Shown: positions 1 through 9,490, numbered from the stretch's first letter. The stretch: 64,000 nucleotides of DNA from Hydrogenophaga sp. (GCF_011390835.1 NZ_JAABRQ010000021.1:1-64000), one strand, 5' to 3'. Notes: a model not told the origin generated them from the letters alone. A program made the numbers and translations.

Positions 1-1
1 G

Positions 2-319
2 CTGGGGGCCGTGGGCCAGCTGCAATTCGAGGTGGTGGCGCACCGGCTGGAGCACGAGTATGGCGTCAAGGCCCGCATCATGAACAGCCCCTATCAGGTG
101 GCGCGCTGGGTGACTTGTGCGCCGGAAGACGGCGGCGAGATTGAGCTCAAGAAGTTCATCGATGCAAACAGTCACCGGGTGGCGCTGGATGCGGTAGACG
201 CGCCAACGTTGCTGGTCGACCACGCCGCCACCCTGCGTGCGGTGGAGGCCAACTGGCCGAAGATCAAATTCCACGCGATGCGCGAGCATGCGGGGCTGGT
301 ATTTCAAAAGAGCATGTGA
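2..319 (+). CDS. prfC: Peptide chain release factor 3, C-terminal fragment (cut by window edge)
   Basis: The open frame enters from the left edge and ends at TGA 317-319, leaving about 105 residues. It begins LGAVGQLQFEVV and continues RLEHEYGVKARI, which is the conserved C-terminal domain III segment of RF3. RF3 is the translational GTPase that recycles RF1 and RF2 from the ribosome after peptide release. The GTPase domain lies outside the window, so only the family assignment can be made here. The end HAMREHAGLVFQ is also typical of the family. A structured repeat follows 17 bp after the stop. Confidence 0.93.
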   Translation: MGAVGQLQFEVVAHRLEHEYGVKARIMNSPYQVARWVTCAPEDGGEIELKKFIDANSHRVALDAVDAPTLLVDHAATLRAVEANWPKIKFHAMREHAGLVFQKSM

Positions 320-335
320 CCCCCCCGCGCCGAAG

Positions 336-421
336 GATTGAACCACCCCCCGCACCGGGCTTCGCCCGTCACCCTCTCAAGGGGGCTATGCCTGCGGCCT
401 GGCAGAGCCAGTTCCGCGACA
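336..421 (+). repeat. Palindromic extragenic repeat, family R2, copy 1
   Basis: Between the prfC and purN stop codons lies a GC-rich element. It has the order GATTGAACCACCCCCC, a hairpin (CGGGC-TTC-GCCCG), CCCTCTCAAGGGGGC, then CCTGCGGCC and TTCCGCG. The same order occurs at 24523-24598 and, inverted, at 60994-61083. The first hairpin differs in sequence between copies but still pairs. It separates two convergent genes, so a transcription-termination role is plausible but is only inferred. Confidence 0.6.
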
Positions 422-438
422 TTCGGAAGTGCTCCCCT

Positions 439-1035
439 TCACGGCAAAGTTATCAGTCGCTCCACCACCCTGGGGTAAATCAAATGCTCTTGCGTGAGCA
501 CACGCGCCGCAAGCGATTCGGCCGTGTCGCTCGGCAGCACGGGCACCACCGCCTGCTCGAGTATTTCGCCATAGTCGAGCTCGCCGGTCACCCGGTGCAC
601 GGTGCAGCCCGCCACATGGCAACCGGCGTCGATGGCGCGCTGGTGGGTTTTGAGCCCGGTGAACGCGGGCAGCAGACTGGGGTGGATGTTGATCAGGCGG
701 TCTGCATAGTGGGACACAAAGAGCGGCGTGAGAATGCGCATGAAGCCTGCCAGCACCACCAAGGCGGGTTGGTGCTGATCGATTTGTGCGATGAGCGCGG
801 CGTCGAAACCCTCGCGAGTCGGGTAGGCTGTGTGATCGATCACGCCGGTCTGCAGACCCAGCTCGCGCGCCAGGGAAAGTCCTGGCGCCTCAGTCTTGTT
901 GCTGAACACAGCCACCACCTGGGCACCATGGCGCTGGCGCCAGTGGCAGCGGCGAGACGCATCGACAATGGCCGCCATGTTGGAGCCACTGCCCGAGATC
1001 AGAATCACAATGTTTTTGTTCACGCCAGCCCGCAC
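439..1035 (-). CDS. purN: Phosphoribosylglycinamide formyltransferase
   Basis: A 198-residue protein that transfers the formyl group of 10-formyl-THF to GAR, the third step of de novo purine synthesis in the cytoplasm. The N-terminus [14 protein letters not shown] is the PurN substrate-binding start. The catalytic Asn and His lie in [11 protein letters not shown] and the catalytic Asp in [10 protein letters not shown]. Length matches the family (about 190-215). The longest frame opens with GTG at 1035; a second GTG four codons in would also give a normal N-terminus. It converges with prfC and is divergent from the DUF480 gene with a gap of about 40 bp, so the two promoters must be compact or overlapping. 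Confidence 0.95.
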   Translation of the reverse strand: MRAGVNKNIVILISGSGSNMAAIVDASRRCHWRQRHGAQVVAVFSNKTEAPGLSLARELGLQTGVIDHTAYPTREGFDAALIAQIDQHQPALVVLAGFMRILTPLFVSHYADRLINIHPSLLPAFTGLKTHQRAIDAGCHVAGCTVHRVTGELDYGEILEQAVVPVLPSDTAESLAARVLTQEHLIYPRVVERLITLP

Positions 1036-1073
1036 GCGCCGGCGTGCATGTTCTTCCAGAGGCCCGAAGTGTA

Positions 1074-1796
1074 ATGACCCCTGAATCCACCACCCCAGAC
1101 CCGCACCGGCACGACGTCGCTCAACACCCCTTCACTGCGGTCGAGGCGCGCGTCCTGGGCACGCTGATGGAAAAGGCCCGAACCGTGCCCGACAGCTACC
1201 CGCTCACGCTCAATGCGCTTGTGACCGGCTGCAACCAGAAATCGAGCCGAGAGCCGGTGATGCAGCTGCCCGACGCCGCGGTGATCGAAGCTCTGGACGA
1301 CTTGCGCCAGCTCAACCTTGTGTTCGAGACCAGCGGGGGTCGAGTGGCCCGCTACGAACACAACTTCCTGCGCGTCATGGGCGTGCCGGAGCAGTCGGCA
1401 GTGTTGCTGGGTATGCTGGTTCTGCGCGGTCCGCAGACCGCGGGCGAGCTGCGGCTGAACACCGAGCGCTGGTACAAGTTTCTCGACATCGCCTCGGTCG
1501 ATGCGTTTCTGGAGGAAATGCAGGCCCGCTCGGCGGACAAGGGAGGCCCGCTGGTGGTGAAGCTGCCACGCGCACCCGGCGCGCGCGAGCAACGCTGGGC
1601 GCACCTGCTGTGTGGGCCAGTGGACCTGAGCGCAGCCCAAGTCATGGCCAGCGCCCCCGGCACCAGCGCCACCGAAGACGATGTCATCAGGCTCACCCGT
1701 CGCGTGGCCACTTTGGAAGAGACAGTCGCCACACTACAGGACCAGCTGGAAAACCTGTGCGAGCAGCTCGGTCTGTCGCAGCCCGGACAGGACTGA
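1074..1796 (+). CDS. DUF480 (YceH-like) protein
   Basis: A 240-residue member of the YceH/DUF480 family, whose biochemical function is unknown. The family signature is clear: [20 protein letters not shown], then [20 protein letters not shown], typical of two tandem winged-helix-like domains. The C-terminal 35 residues form a predicted coiled coil ([20 protein letters not shown]), which suggests oligomerisation. I chose ATG 1074 rather than the upstream GTG 1044 because the family starts just before the [10 protein letters not shown] block. It is divergent from purN and separated by 70 bp from the acyl-CoA dehydrogenases downstream. Confidence 0.85.
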   Translation: MTPESTTPDPHRHDVAQHPFTAVEARVLGTLMEKARTVPDSYPLTLNALVTGCNQKSSREPVMQLPDAAVIEALDDLRQLNLVFETSGGRVARYEHNFLRVMGVPEQSAVLLGMLVLRGPQTAGELRLNTERWYKFLDIASVDAFLEEMQARSADKGGPLVVKLPRAPGAREQRWAHLLCGPVDLSAAQVMASAPGTSATEDDVIRLTRRVATLEETVATLQDQLENLCEQLGLSQPGQD

Positions 1797-1868
1797 AACA
1801 AACGGTCGTGCGAAACTAAATTGAACTTCCGGCGATCGCTTGCCGGCCACCGAACAAGGAGACCCCCC

Positions 1869-3050
1869 ATGGACTTGGCATTCACGCCCGACGAACAGGC
1901 GTTTCGCGAAGAGATTCGCTCGTGGGTCAAGGCCAACCTGCCCGCCGATATTGCCCAGAAGGTGCACAACGCGCTGCGCCTCTCGCGCGACGACATGCAG
2001 CGCTGGGCCAAGATCCTCGGCAAGAAAGGCTGGTTGGGTCATGGCTGGCCCAAGGAATTTGGCGGCCCAGGATGGAACGCGGTGCAAAAGCACCTGTTCG
2101 AAGAAGAATGTGCGCTGGCCGGCGCACCCCGAGTGGTGCCGTTTGGCCCGGTGATGGTGGCGCCGGTAATCATGGCCTTTGGCAACAAGGAGCAGCAAGA
2201 GCGCTTCCTGCCCGGCATCGCCAGCGGCGAAGTCTGGTGGAGCCAGGGCTACAGCGAGCCTGGCTCAGGCTCGGACCTTGCCTCGCTCAAATGCAAGGCC
2301 GAACGCCAGGGCGATCACTTCGTCGTCAACGGCCAGAAAACCTGGACAACTCTCGGCCAGTACGGCGAATGGATCTTCTGCCTGGTGCGCACCAGCAGCG
2401 AGGGCAAGCCCCAGACCGGCATCAGCTTTCTACTGATCGACATGAAGTCGCCCGGCGTGAGCGTGCGGCCGATCAAGCTGCTCGATGGCGAATGTGAAGT
2501 CAACGAAGTCTGGTTCGACAACGTCAAGGTGCCGGCCGAAAACCTCATCGGCGAAGAGAACAAGGGCTGGACTTACGCCAAGCACCTGCTCAGCCACGAA
2601 CGCACCAACATCGCCGATGTGAACCGCGCCAAGCGCGAGCTGGAGCGGCTCAAGCGCATTGCCAAGGCGGAGGGTGTCTGGGACGACATCCGTTTCCGCG
2701 ACCAGATCGCGCTACTGGAGGTCGACGTGGTGGCGCTGGAGATGCTGGTGCTGCGCGTCTTGTCGGCCGAGAAATCGGGCAAGAATTCGCTCGACATCGC
2801 CGGTCTGCTCAAGATTCGCGGTAGCGAAATCCAGCAACGCTACAGCGAGCTGATGATGCTGGCGGCCGGCCCTTACAGCCTGCCCTTCATCGAGGAAGCC
2901 ATGGACGCTGGCTGGCAGGGCGACTTCCCCGGCGGCGTAGTCGCCAATGCACCGCTGGCCTCGACCTACTTCAACATGCGCAAGACCACGATTTACGGCG
3001 GCAGCAACGAAGTGCAACGCAACATCGTCGCCCAGACTGTTCTGGGTTGA
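1869..3050 (+). CDS. Acyl-CoA dehydrogenase, large partner of a two-gene pair (pimeloyl-CoA dehydrogenase type)
   Basis: A 393-residue FAD-dependent acyl-CoA dehydrogenase. It starts MDLAFTPDEQAFREEIRSW at an ATG preceded by AAGGAGAC. The FAD/substrate segment GYSEPGSGSDLASLKCKA and the C-terminal YGGSNEVQRNIVAQTVLG are both present. Overall it resembles the large subunit annotated PimC (pimeloyl-CoA or related dicarboxyl-CoA dehydrogenase). Its partner follows 15 bp downstream, and such pairs usually form heteromeric enzymes. Electrons would go to ETF. Substrate choice cannot be read from sequence; pimeloyl-CoA is only the database-style name for this subfamily. Confidence 0.88.
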   Translation: MDLAFTPDEQAFREEIRSWVKANLPADIAQKVHNALRLSRDDMQRWAKILGKKGWLGHGWPKEFGGPGWNAVQKHLFEEECALAGAPRVVPFGPVMVAPVIMAFGNKEQQERFLPGIASGEVWWSQGYSEPGSGSDLASLKCKAERQGDHFVVNGQKTWTTLGQYGEWIFCLVRTSSEGKPQTGISFLLIDMKSPGVSVRPIKLLDGECEVNEVWFDNVKVPAENLIGEENKGWTYAKHLLSHERTNIADVNRAKRELERLKRIAKAEGVWDDIRFRDQIALLEVDVVALEMLVLRVLSAEKSGKNSLDIAGLLKIRGSEIQQRYSELMMLAAGPYSLPFIEEAMDAGWQGDFPGGVVANAPLASTYFNMRKTTIYGGSNEVQRNIVAQTVLG

Positions 3051-3065
3051 CCACAAGGAGCTGAG

Positions 3066-4181
3066 ATGGACTTCGACTTTTCTGACGACCAAGAACAACT
3101 GCGCGACGCTTGCACCAAGTGGGTGGAGAAGGGCTACAGCTTCGATCGCCGGCGCGCCATCGTGGCCGCCGGTGGCTTTGACCGCGCGGCCTACTGCGAG
3201 CTGGCCGAACTCGGGCTGACCGGCCTGTACATCCCGGAAGCCCTCGGCGGCATGGGCATGGGCCCGATCGAAGCCATGGTGACGCTAGAGGGCCTGGGCC
3301 AGGGCATTGTGCTCGAACCCCTCGCGCAGGCGCTCATCAGCGGGGCGGTGCTGGCAGGCTACGCCCCCGAAGTCGTGCAGACCGACTGGTGCCCACGCAT
3401 CGCAAGCGGCGAGGCGCTGGTGGTGCTGGCGCATCAGGAGCGGGGCTCGCGGTATCGACTCGATGCCTGCTCCGCACAGGCACAGACCAGTGGCGACGCG
3501 TGGACGCTCACCGGCCACAAACACCTGGTGCCCGCCGGCGACCAGGCCAATGGCTACCTGGTTCCGGCCCAGATCAAGGACAAGATGGCGCTGTTTATGG
3601 TCGCCAGTAAGGACCAAGGCGTCACCGCCCAGGGATATCTCACCCAGGATGGCAGCCGTGCGGCCGACATCAGCTTCGACAAGGCGAGCGCCACCCTCGT
3701 GACCCTGGATGGTCAAACCGCGCTGGATCACGCCGTGGACATCGGCATCGCCGCCACCTGCGCCGAGGCGGTGGGCGTGATGGACAAGACCCTCGCCATT
3801 ACGGTCGAGTACATGAACACCCGCAAGCAATTCGGCGTGGCGATCGCCAGCTTCCAGGCTTTGCGCCACCGGGCGGCCGACATGAAGATGCAGCTGGAGC
3901 TGGCGCGCTGCATGAGCTACTACGCGTCGCTCAAACTCAACGCCCCTGCCCCGGAGCGCCGCGCCGCCATGGCGCGCGCCAAGGTGCAGCTCGGCCAGTC
4001 CATGCGCTTTGTCGGACAACAGAGTGTGCAACTGCACGGCGGCATTGGGGTGACCGACGAGTACATCGCCAGCCACTACTTCAAGAAGCTCACCCAGATG
4101 GAAATGAGCTTCGGCGACACGCTGCACCACCTGGGCGAGGTCAGCGCCCGCATGCAAGACACTGCTGGCGTCTTCGCCTGA
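3066..4181 (+). CDS. Acyl-CoA dehydrogenase, small partner (pimeloyl-CoA dehydrogenase type)
   Basis: A 371-residue acyl-CoA dehydrogenase beginning MDFDFSDDQEQLRDACTKW, with AAGGAGCTGAG just upstream. It carries a family signature at ITVEYMNTRKQFGVAIASFQ and the C-terminal HGGIGVTDEYIASHYFKKL. The middle beta-domain is less conserved than in the upstream partner, as is usual for the small (PimD-like) member. It is co-transcribed with the gene at 1869 (15 bp gap). No dedicated CoA ligase or thiolase is adjacent, so the pathway is unresolved. An 8-bp inverted repeat follows about 60 bp after the stop. Confidence 0.86.
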   Translation: MDFDFSDDQEQLRDACTKWVEKGYSFDRRRAIVAAGGFDRAAYCELAELGLTGLYIPEALGGMGMGPIEAMVTLEGLGQGIVLEPLAQALISGAVLAGYAPEVVQTDWCPRIASGEALVVLAHQERGSRYRLDACSAQAQTSGDAWTLTGHKHLVPAGDQANGYLVPAQIKDKMALFMVASKDQGVTAQGYLTQDGSRAADISFDKASATLVTLDGQTALDHAVDIGIAATCAEAVGVMDKTLAITVEYMNTRKQFGVAIASFQALRHRAADMKMQLELARCMSYYASLKLNAPAPERRAAMARAKVQLGQSMRFVGQQSVQLHGGIGVTDEYIASHYFKKLTQMEMSFGDTLHHLGEVSARMQDTAGVFA

Positions 4182-4238
4182 GCGTCCGCCAGGATGTGCT
4201 CTGCAGCTGAGCCTGACGAGATCCTGAGAAATACTGCT

Positions 4239-4270
4239 CACCTGGCGTAACCCGCCATGTAAGCCAGGTG
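4239..4270 (+). terminator. Inverted repeat, possible weak terminator after the dehydrogenase pair
   Basis: CACCTGGC at 4239-4246 is complementary to GCCAGGTG at 4263-4270, with a 16-nt loop. There is no T-tract, so intrinsic termination is uncertain. It lies between the dehydrogenase operon and the exported DUF11 protein. A TACAAT hexamer about 25 bp downstream could be the -10 box of the next gene. Confidence 0.35.
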
Positions 4271-4331
4271 GGGTCAAGCGGTGGGGTAGACCTACAATGC
4301 GAACTTAAGTTCAACGTTGGTTCCGCTGGCC

Positions 4332-5864
4332 ATGACTCCTTTGCGACTGATCTTGTCTCGCGTTCGTATTCTCGCGACCACCTTAGCATTGGGGGTGGCT
4401 TCCACCACCAGTTGGGCCCAATCCAGCGCGTGTGGGCCCAACGAAGACGCTGTCACCTTCAACTTCGCCGCCGCATCCAGCACCTCCGCCACTGGAAGCT
4501 CCCGAACGTGGACCGCCTCGGCCACCAGCGCCACGTTCGGTGTGGCTACGCCCGGCACACTGCGCAGCAACACGATCAACTTCAGCATTTCCATTACTGG
4601 CGCAGTATGGGTTACCGGTTTTCCCGCGCTCAATCAGCAAGGCGGAGTTCCGAACAGCCTCGACCTCAACATGGACTCCGGCGCTCCCGGCGACAGCGTC
4701 AACATGCTCATGACCTTCAACCGTCCGATGAGCAAGGTGCGCTTCAACATGTACGACGTCGACAGACAGAATGGCAGTTGGCAAGACGTGCTTCGCATCT
4801 CTGGCTCGTTGAATGGCGCGACGGTTCCGATTCCGGTGCTTGTGCCGACCACGCCCGGCAATTACTCCACAGCGACCATCGCCGGCGGCAACCAGATCAC
4901 AACCAACGTCAGCAGTAATTGCGCCAGCACCATTGGCAACTGCAATGTACAAATCAACTTCGACAATCCAGTTAACCAGATCAGCGTGCTCTTTTTGGCA
5001 GGCCCCGCGGTGGCCAGTCCAACGAGCCAGCGTGTCGGATTCAACGATTTCTCTTACTGCGTCATCAAGCGCGATCTCAGCCTAAGCAAGGTCGGCGTGG
5101 CGCCCACCTTTGTGGCCGGGCAGAGCGGGTCCTATACCCTTACCGTGACCAACCGGGGCGGCGCCGCCACCACAGGCAACGTCACGGTGAGCGACATCTT
5201 GACCGACAGCAGCGTCAGCTTCGTTAGCCCGCAAGTCCCTGGAGGGGGATGGGTATGCAGTCTGAGCGCCACCAGCCATGCCAACGACACCGCTACCTGC
5301 GTGCGGTCGGCCAGCATTGGCGCCGGTTCGTCGGCCCAGCTCCCACTGACTGTGACCGTCAGTCCCGACGCAAATTCTGCGAGCTTTGACAACCGGGCCA
5401 AGGTCTTTGGTGGAGGTGATGATTTCAAACCCACCCTGACGACCACCGGCCCCATTGCTGATTGCAGCAGTCTCAACGAAGGCACCTCCGGCGGCGGCTC
5501 CGGCAGCAACGCTGGATGTGCATTTGAAAACACTTTGCTCGTCCGTCAGGGCGCGCTGAGCATCAACAAGACCAATGTGCTCAACACGCTCACAGCCGGA
5601 CAGACAACAACCTACACGATCAACGCCACCAACGCCGGTCCCAGCAGCGCAAACAGCGCCATCTTGACTGATCCAGTGGCTGGTGGCCTGATCTGCACCA
5701 GCGTGACCTGTTCGGCTGCGAGTGGTGGGGCGGCCTGTCCACCGAGTGGCTCTGTGACGATCTCGGCGCTGCAGAACAGCGGCATCGCCCTTCCCGTGTT
5801 TCCACCAAACTCCAGCCTGGAATTCCAGGTCACCTGCACCGTCAGCGCGACCGGGGTTCCTTAG
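4332..5864 (+). CDS. Exported DUF11-repeat surface protein
   Basis: A 510-residue protein of unknown function with a clear signal peptide (about residues 1-30, ending TTSWAQ). I preferred ATG 4332 to the TTG at 4317 for that reason. The N-terminal half is Ser/Thr/Asn-rich beta-type sequence. Two DUF11 (TIGR01451-like) immunoglobulin-fold repeats follow, at roughly residues 245-345 (SLSKVGVAPTFVAGQSGSYT) and 405-508 (SINKTNVLNTLTAGQTTTYT). The protein stops immediately after the second repeat at VSATGVP, with no visible anchor, autotransporter barrel or sorting signal. The C-terminal repeat is paralogous to that of the protein at 6998-9418. A surface or secreted structural or adhesive role is an inference. 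Confidence 0.8.
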   Translation: MTPLRLILSRVRILATTLALGVASTTSWAQSSACGPNEDAVTFNFAAASSTSATGSSRTWTASATSATFGVATPGTLRSNTINFSISITGAVWVTGFPALNQQGGVPNSLDLNMDSGAPGDSVNMLMTFNRPMSKVRFNMYDVDRQNGSWQDVLRISGSLNGATVPIPVLVPTTPGNYSTATIAGGNQITTNVSSNCASTIGNCNVQINFDNPVNQISVLFLAGPAVASPTSQRVGFNDFSYCVIKRDLSLSKVGVAPTFVAGQSGSYTLTVTNRGGAATTGNVTVSDILTDSSVSFVSPQVPGGGWVCSLSATSHANDTATCVRSASIGAGSSAQLPLTVTVSPDANSASFDNRAKVFGGGDDFKPTLTTTGPIADCSSLNEGTSGGGSGSNAGCAFENTLLVRQGALSINKTNVLNTLTAGQTTTYTINATNAGPSSANSAILTDPVAGGLICTSVTCSAASGGAACPPSGSVTISALQNSGIALPVFPPNSSLEFQVTCTVSATGVP

Positions 5865-5967
5865 GCGGCGTACCCGGATGGGGATCGCGGCAAAGACTGC
5901 AGGTATTTGGCCCGAGCAGGTCCTGCAGGCGGCGAGATCACGTCCATCAGATTGGTCTTAGTCAAAC

Positions 5968-6738
5968 TCAGTCTGCGGTCGGCAGCTCAACCAGCAGATA
6001 GCGCCCATTCCCTTGTATCGGCGACGAGAGGACATAGCTTGTCCCATCGAGCCGACTGGTCGCCGGGATGCATGCCCAAGCATCGCCCGCTCCCAGTATG
6101 CACAGGGACATGTTGTCGGGGCGTGGGACAACACTGACATCCAAAGTGAAGTAGATAGTTGGGTTGCCGGGTTCAAAGTTGCCGAAGAGCTCGATGCCCG
6201 CCACGGGCACCCCCGGCAGCGAATTCACCGGCAGATGCGGTAGCGCATCGCTGAACCACTGCACCTCGGTCTGGCCCTCCACCACGTTCACGCGGGCCAA
6301 GCCTTTCACACAGGCCAGAGCACCGACCAGAAATGGGCCATTCATCGCCACGCCCATCCGGTTGACACCATGTCCCAAGTCGAGGCTGCCCATCCGGAAG
6401 TCGGTCTGAGGAATCGCGATGTCCATGCGCACAGATGTGTCGAAGTAATCAGCGGAAGCCAGATAGCCCACCACCTGTGAGAACCCGCCAAATGTCGCGA
6501 GAAAGCTGCCGCTGTTGATGGTTGTGGCACCAAAGTCTTCAAAACTGCTTTGGCCACAGCGGCTGGATACCGAACCCAGCTGGCGAGCGTCGGCGGAGGG
6601 CCGTGAGTCAATCGAGGTCGGTGCGCTACCGACCAAGGGCGCGAGGTCGTCACCCCCGCCGCCGCAGCCTACCAGCAGCGTGGCCGCGACCGTCACAGAG
6701 ACACCCACCATCCGTACGTCCCTGAGCGATACCGACAT
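5968..6738 (-). CDS. Predicted lipoprotein, function unknown
   Basis: A 256-residue protein with an N-terminal lipoprotein signal. After MSVSLRDVRM a hydrophobic stretch ends in LLVGC followed by GGGGDD, so Cys would be lipidated after signal peptidase II cleavage. Start 6738 was chosen over the longer frame because the purine-rich AAGGGGAA lies just upstream and gives a correct signal. The mature part has no motif I recognise. It lies between, and opposite in strand to, two exported DUF11 proteins, and its 3' end faces the first of them. A shared envelope role is possible but unproven. Confidence 0.72.
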   Translation of the reverse strand: MSVSLRDVRMVGVSVTVAATLLVGCGGGGDDLAPLVGSAPTSIDSRPSADARQLGSVSSRCGQSSFEDFGATTINSGSFLATFGGFSQVVGYLASADYFDTSVRMDIAIPQTDFRMGSLDLGHGVNRMGVAMNGPFLVGALACVKGLARVNVVEGQTEVQWFSDALPHLPVNSLPGVPVAGIELFGNFEPGNPTIYFTLDVSVVPRPDNMSLCILGAGDAWACIPATSRLDGTSYVLSSPIQGNGRYLLVELPTAD

Positions 6739-6997
6739 GAAGTTCCCCTTGTTCAGATTTCGAGATACCGCAGAGACAGCGTCGAGATGGACGGGCCGCA
6801 ACTGAGATTCATTCTGTTTTCGGTCATCGCTCAGCTTTCTTGAGCGCTTTGATCGGTACTTTTCCTCGGAGACCGAGGCCAACGGACAGGCTCCTTTGCT
6901 GAACCAGCTAAACTCCCATTAGTACTTTTTTCGCCCTTTCCGGTGACGTTTCGCGTACCCGCTTTGTGACGTGCCTGATCGACTCCAAGAGCTCAAG

Positions 6998-9418
6998 ATG
7001 CACCGCCTATTGAAATATTTGTGCCTAGGCGTGTTGACGCTCACCCTGATCGGACTGGTCAGTCCAGCCTGGGCGCAGGTCTGCGGCGCGCCGGGCAAGG
7101 ACGGTGTCAGCTTTTCCCGTAACAGCTACTTCCCTGGTAGCGGCACCGCTGGCGCCGGGTCAAGCGTGGTGAACTTTGGTGCTGCACGAATCGACGCCAA
7201 CGCGGTATCGACGGCATTTGGGGCAGGGGACCTGGCCCTGGTGATTCAGATGCAGGACGCGCTGGTCAATAACGCCGACTCGGGCGCCTATGGCGACGGC
7301 GTCGCCGGGGACCCTGCCACCGGCTCGACCAACCTGCGCAGCACGGGCTTCTACGAATTCAGACGTGTGGTGGCCGCCAGCGGCGGTTCGATCACGCTGG
7401 ACACCCCCCTAGTCAACACCTACACCACCGCCAACGCCGACACCACTTCTGGCAACCGCCGCTTCCAGGTTGTGCGCGTGCCCCAGTTCGCCTCCGTCAC
7501 ACTACCGGGCGGCATCCTGAATGTCACACCCTGGAACGGCAGCACCGGGGGCCTGATGGTGATCGATGCGTCGGGCCTACTGAACCTCAACAGCACCACA
7601 ATCAACGCCAATGCCGTCGGCTTTCGCGGCGGTGGCTCTCAAAATGCCACCGTCATCTCTGGTAGCAACGTCACCACCTATGCCAGCGCCCAGGTAGCTG
7701 GAACACCACCCGCTAATCTTGGTGCAGCCAAAGGTGAAGGCATCGCGGGTACGCCCCGCTTCGTGCGCTCCGACACGGTCATCAGCAACGGCTACAGCGG
7801 TATCAACCTCGGCACATCGGGCTACGCGAACGGATTCGATCTCGCCCGCGGTGCGGCAGGCAACGCCGGCGGCGGCGGCACACAACACAACGCCGGTGGC
7901 GGCGGCGGAGGCAATGCAGGTACTGGCGGTCGGGGCGGCAATACCTATGCCAACTTCAGCGGCACCAACACAGGCAGCTGCGTTCAATTCGGTCCTGGCT
8001 TTTTCGCTTGTGGCGGCGATGGCGCTCGAGCCATGGGTGGCTTTGGCGGACTGGGTGTGACGCCCACCGCTGCCCGCCTGTTCCTTGGCGGCGGCGGCGG
8101 CGCTGGCGAAAGCAACAACGCCAACGACAACCCCACCGTGGCGCAAGGCAGCGGCGGCAACGGCGGTGGTCTGATCTTTGTCCGGGCCCGAAGTGTCTCG
8201 GGCAGTGGTGTGTTCAACGCCAACGGTGGCATTGGACAGCCGGGCGGGCGCGACGCGGCGGGTGGCGGCGGCGCCGGGGGAACGGTGGTGCTGATCACTG
8301 AATCGACTTCGGTGCCAGGCCTTCAGGTCAACGTCTCAGGCGGTGCGGGCGGCAACACGGGTCTACCGCTTCGAGGCAACGAAACTCAGGGTACGGGCGC
8401 CGGTGGCGGTGGTGGCGCCTTCATCCGCTCGACCGGGGTGACCGTCGGTGCGACCCAGATCGCAGGCGGCGCTTCCGGCGTCAACGTACCGGTGAATGGC
8501 GTGTCCAACACCTTTGGTGCCTCTGGTGGCGCAGGCGGTGTGGCGAACGTCAATTTCTCCGGCACCCAGTTTCCCAATCCCACCAGCTGCTTCCCGCAGC
8601 TCACCGTGCTCAAGAGCACGACAACGCCCACGCGCACCGTGCCCACCGACAGCACGGCAGGTTATGTGGTCTCGGTTCGCAACGCCGTGGGTGTCGGTGT
8701 GGCGGTGGGCGTAGCCGTAACCGACGTGCTGCCCGCACCGTTCACCTTACAAAGTAGCACCGCCACGGTGGCGCTGGGCGCAGGCTCTCTAGGCCCTTCG
8801 CCTGCCCCGGCCACAGGCACCTCCACCGTGACCATCGCCACACCTGGCAGCAGCACTGCCACCAGCTTTTTCATCCCGCCAGGTGGCGAGGTCACACTCA
8901 CCTTCAATGTCAGCCTGAACGGGGCTGCACCCGGCACCTACCAGAACCCGGCCGACACCCTGTACAGCGATCCCACGCGATCGGTGGCGGCGGGCGTCGT
9001 CACGCCCGGTGGCGGCTACGCCAACGGCGGCGGCACAGCAGGCGGCTCCAACTACGCCTCGGGGGCCAGCATCCAGGAAGACGTGTCGATCACCGCGTCC
9101 ACCTTGCTGACCATCACCAAAACCAATGCCGTCGGCACCGTGACCGCCGGCACCACCACCAGCTACACCATCACGGTGGCCAACGGTGGACCGTCTGCCG
9201 CAGCCAACGCCGTGCTCAGAGACCCGGCCGCCACTGGCCTCAACTGCACGGCTGTGAGCTGCTCCGTCAGCGGCGGAGCAGCGGTCTGCCCGGTAGCACC
9301 CGCGCTGAGCCTCGCCAACCTGCAGTCGCCTGTCGGCGTGACCATTTCAAGCTTCCCGGCCAACTCCAGCCTGAGCTTTGTGGTGACTTGCGGCGTGACC
9401 GCCACCGGCGTGCCGTGA
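6998..9418 (+). CDS. Large exported glycine-rich protein with C-terminal DUF11 repeats
   Basis: An 806-residue protein. The signal peptide MHRLLKYLCLGVLTLTLIGL ends SPAWAQ, so ATG 6998 is preferred to the earlier start at 6971. Residues of about 270-540 are strikingly Gly-rich (runs such as GGGGGGNAGTGGRGG). Two DUF11 domains follow, at roughly 545-650 (LTVLKSTTTPTRTVPTDSTA) and 700-806 (LTITKTNAVGTVTAGTTTSY), ending VTATGVP. No cell-wall anchor or beta-barrel is visible. It is a paralogue in its C-terminal module of the protein at 4332. Upstream lies a 258-bp divergent region with locally higher AT content. The function is unknown; a secreted or surface structural role is inferred. Confidence 0.8.
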   Translation: MHRLLKYLCLGVLTLTLIGLVSPAWAQVCGAPGKDGVSFSRNSYFPGSGTAGAGSSVVNFGAARIDANAVSTAFGAGDLALVIQMQDALVNNADSGAYGDGVAGDPATGSTNLRSTGFYEFRRVVAASGGSITLDTPLVNTYTTANADTTSGNRRFQVVRVPQFASVTLPGGILNVTPWNGSTGGLMVIDASGLLNLNSTTINANAVGFRGGGSQNATVISGSNVTTYASAQVAGTPPANLGAAKGEGIAGTPRFVRSDTVISNGYSGINLGTSGYANGFDLARGAAGNAGGGGTQHNAGGGGGGNAGTGGRGGNTYANFSGTNTGSCVQFGPGFFACGGDGARAMGGFGGLGVTPTAARLFLGGGGGAGESNNANDNPTVAQGSGGNGGGLIFVRARSVSGSGVFNANGGIGQPGGRDAAGGGGAGGTVVLITESTSVPGLQVNVSGGAGGNTGLPLRGNETQGTGAGGGGGAFIRSTGVTVGATQIAGGASGVNVPVNGVSNTFGASGGAGGVANVNFSGTQFPNPTSCFPQLTVLKSTTTPTRTVPTDSTAGYVVSVRNAVGVGVAVGVAVTDVLPAPFTLQSSTATVALGAGSLGPSPAPATGTSTVTIATPGSSTATSFFIPPGGEVTLTFNVSLNGAAPGTYQNPADTLYSDPTRSVAAGVVTPGGGYANGGGTAGGSNYASGASIQEDVSITASTLLTITKTNAVGTVTAGTTTSYTITVANGGPSAAANAVLRDPAATGLNCTAVSCSVSGGAAVCPVAPALSLANLQSPVGVTISSFPANSSLSFVVTCGVTATGVP

Positions 9419-9443
9419 CGGCCCATCGATGCCGCTTATCAAC

Positions 9444-9470
9444 AAAAAGCCCGCCTCGGCGGGTTTTTTC
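9444..9470 (+). terminator. Rho-independent terminator, probably bidirectional
   Basis: AAAAAGCCCGCCTCGGCGGGTTTTTT has a CCCGC/GCGGG stem, a 6-T tract on one side and an A-tract on the other. It lies between the convergent DUF11 and HNH genes, so it can end transcription in both directions. Confidence 0.85.
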
Positions 9471-9490
9471 ATGGCCTCCGAACGAAGGGA

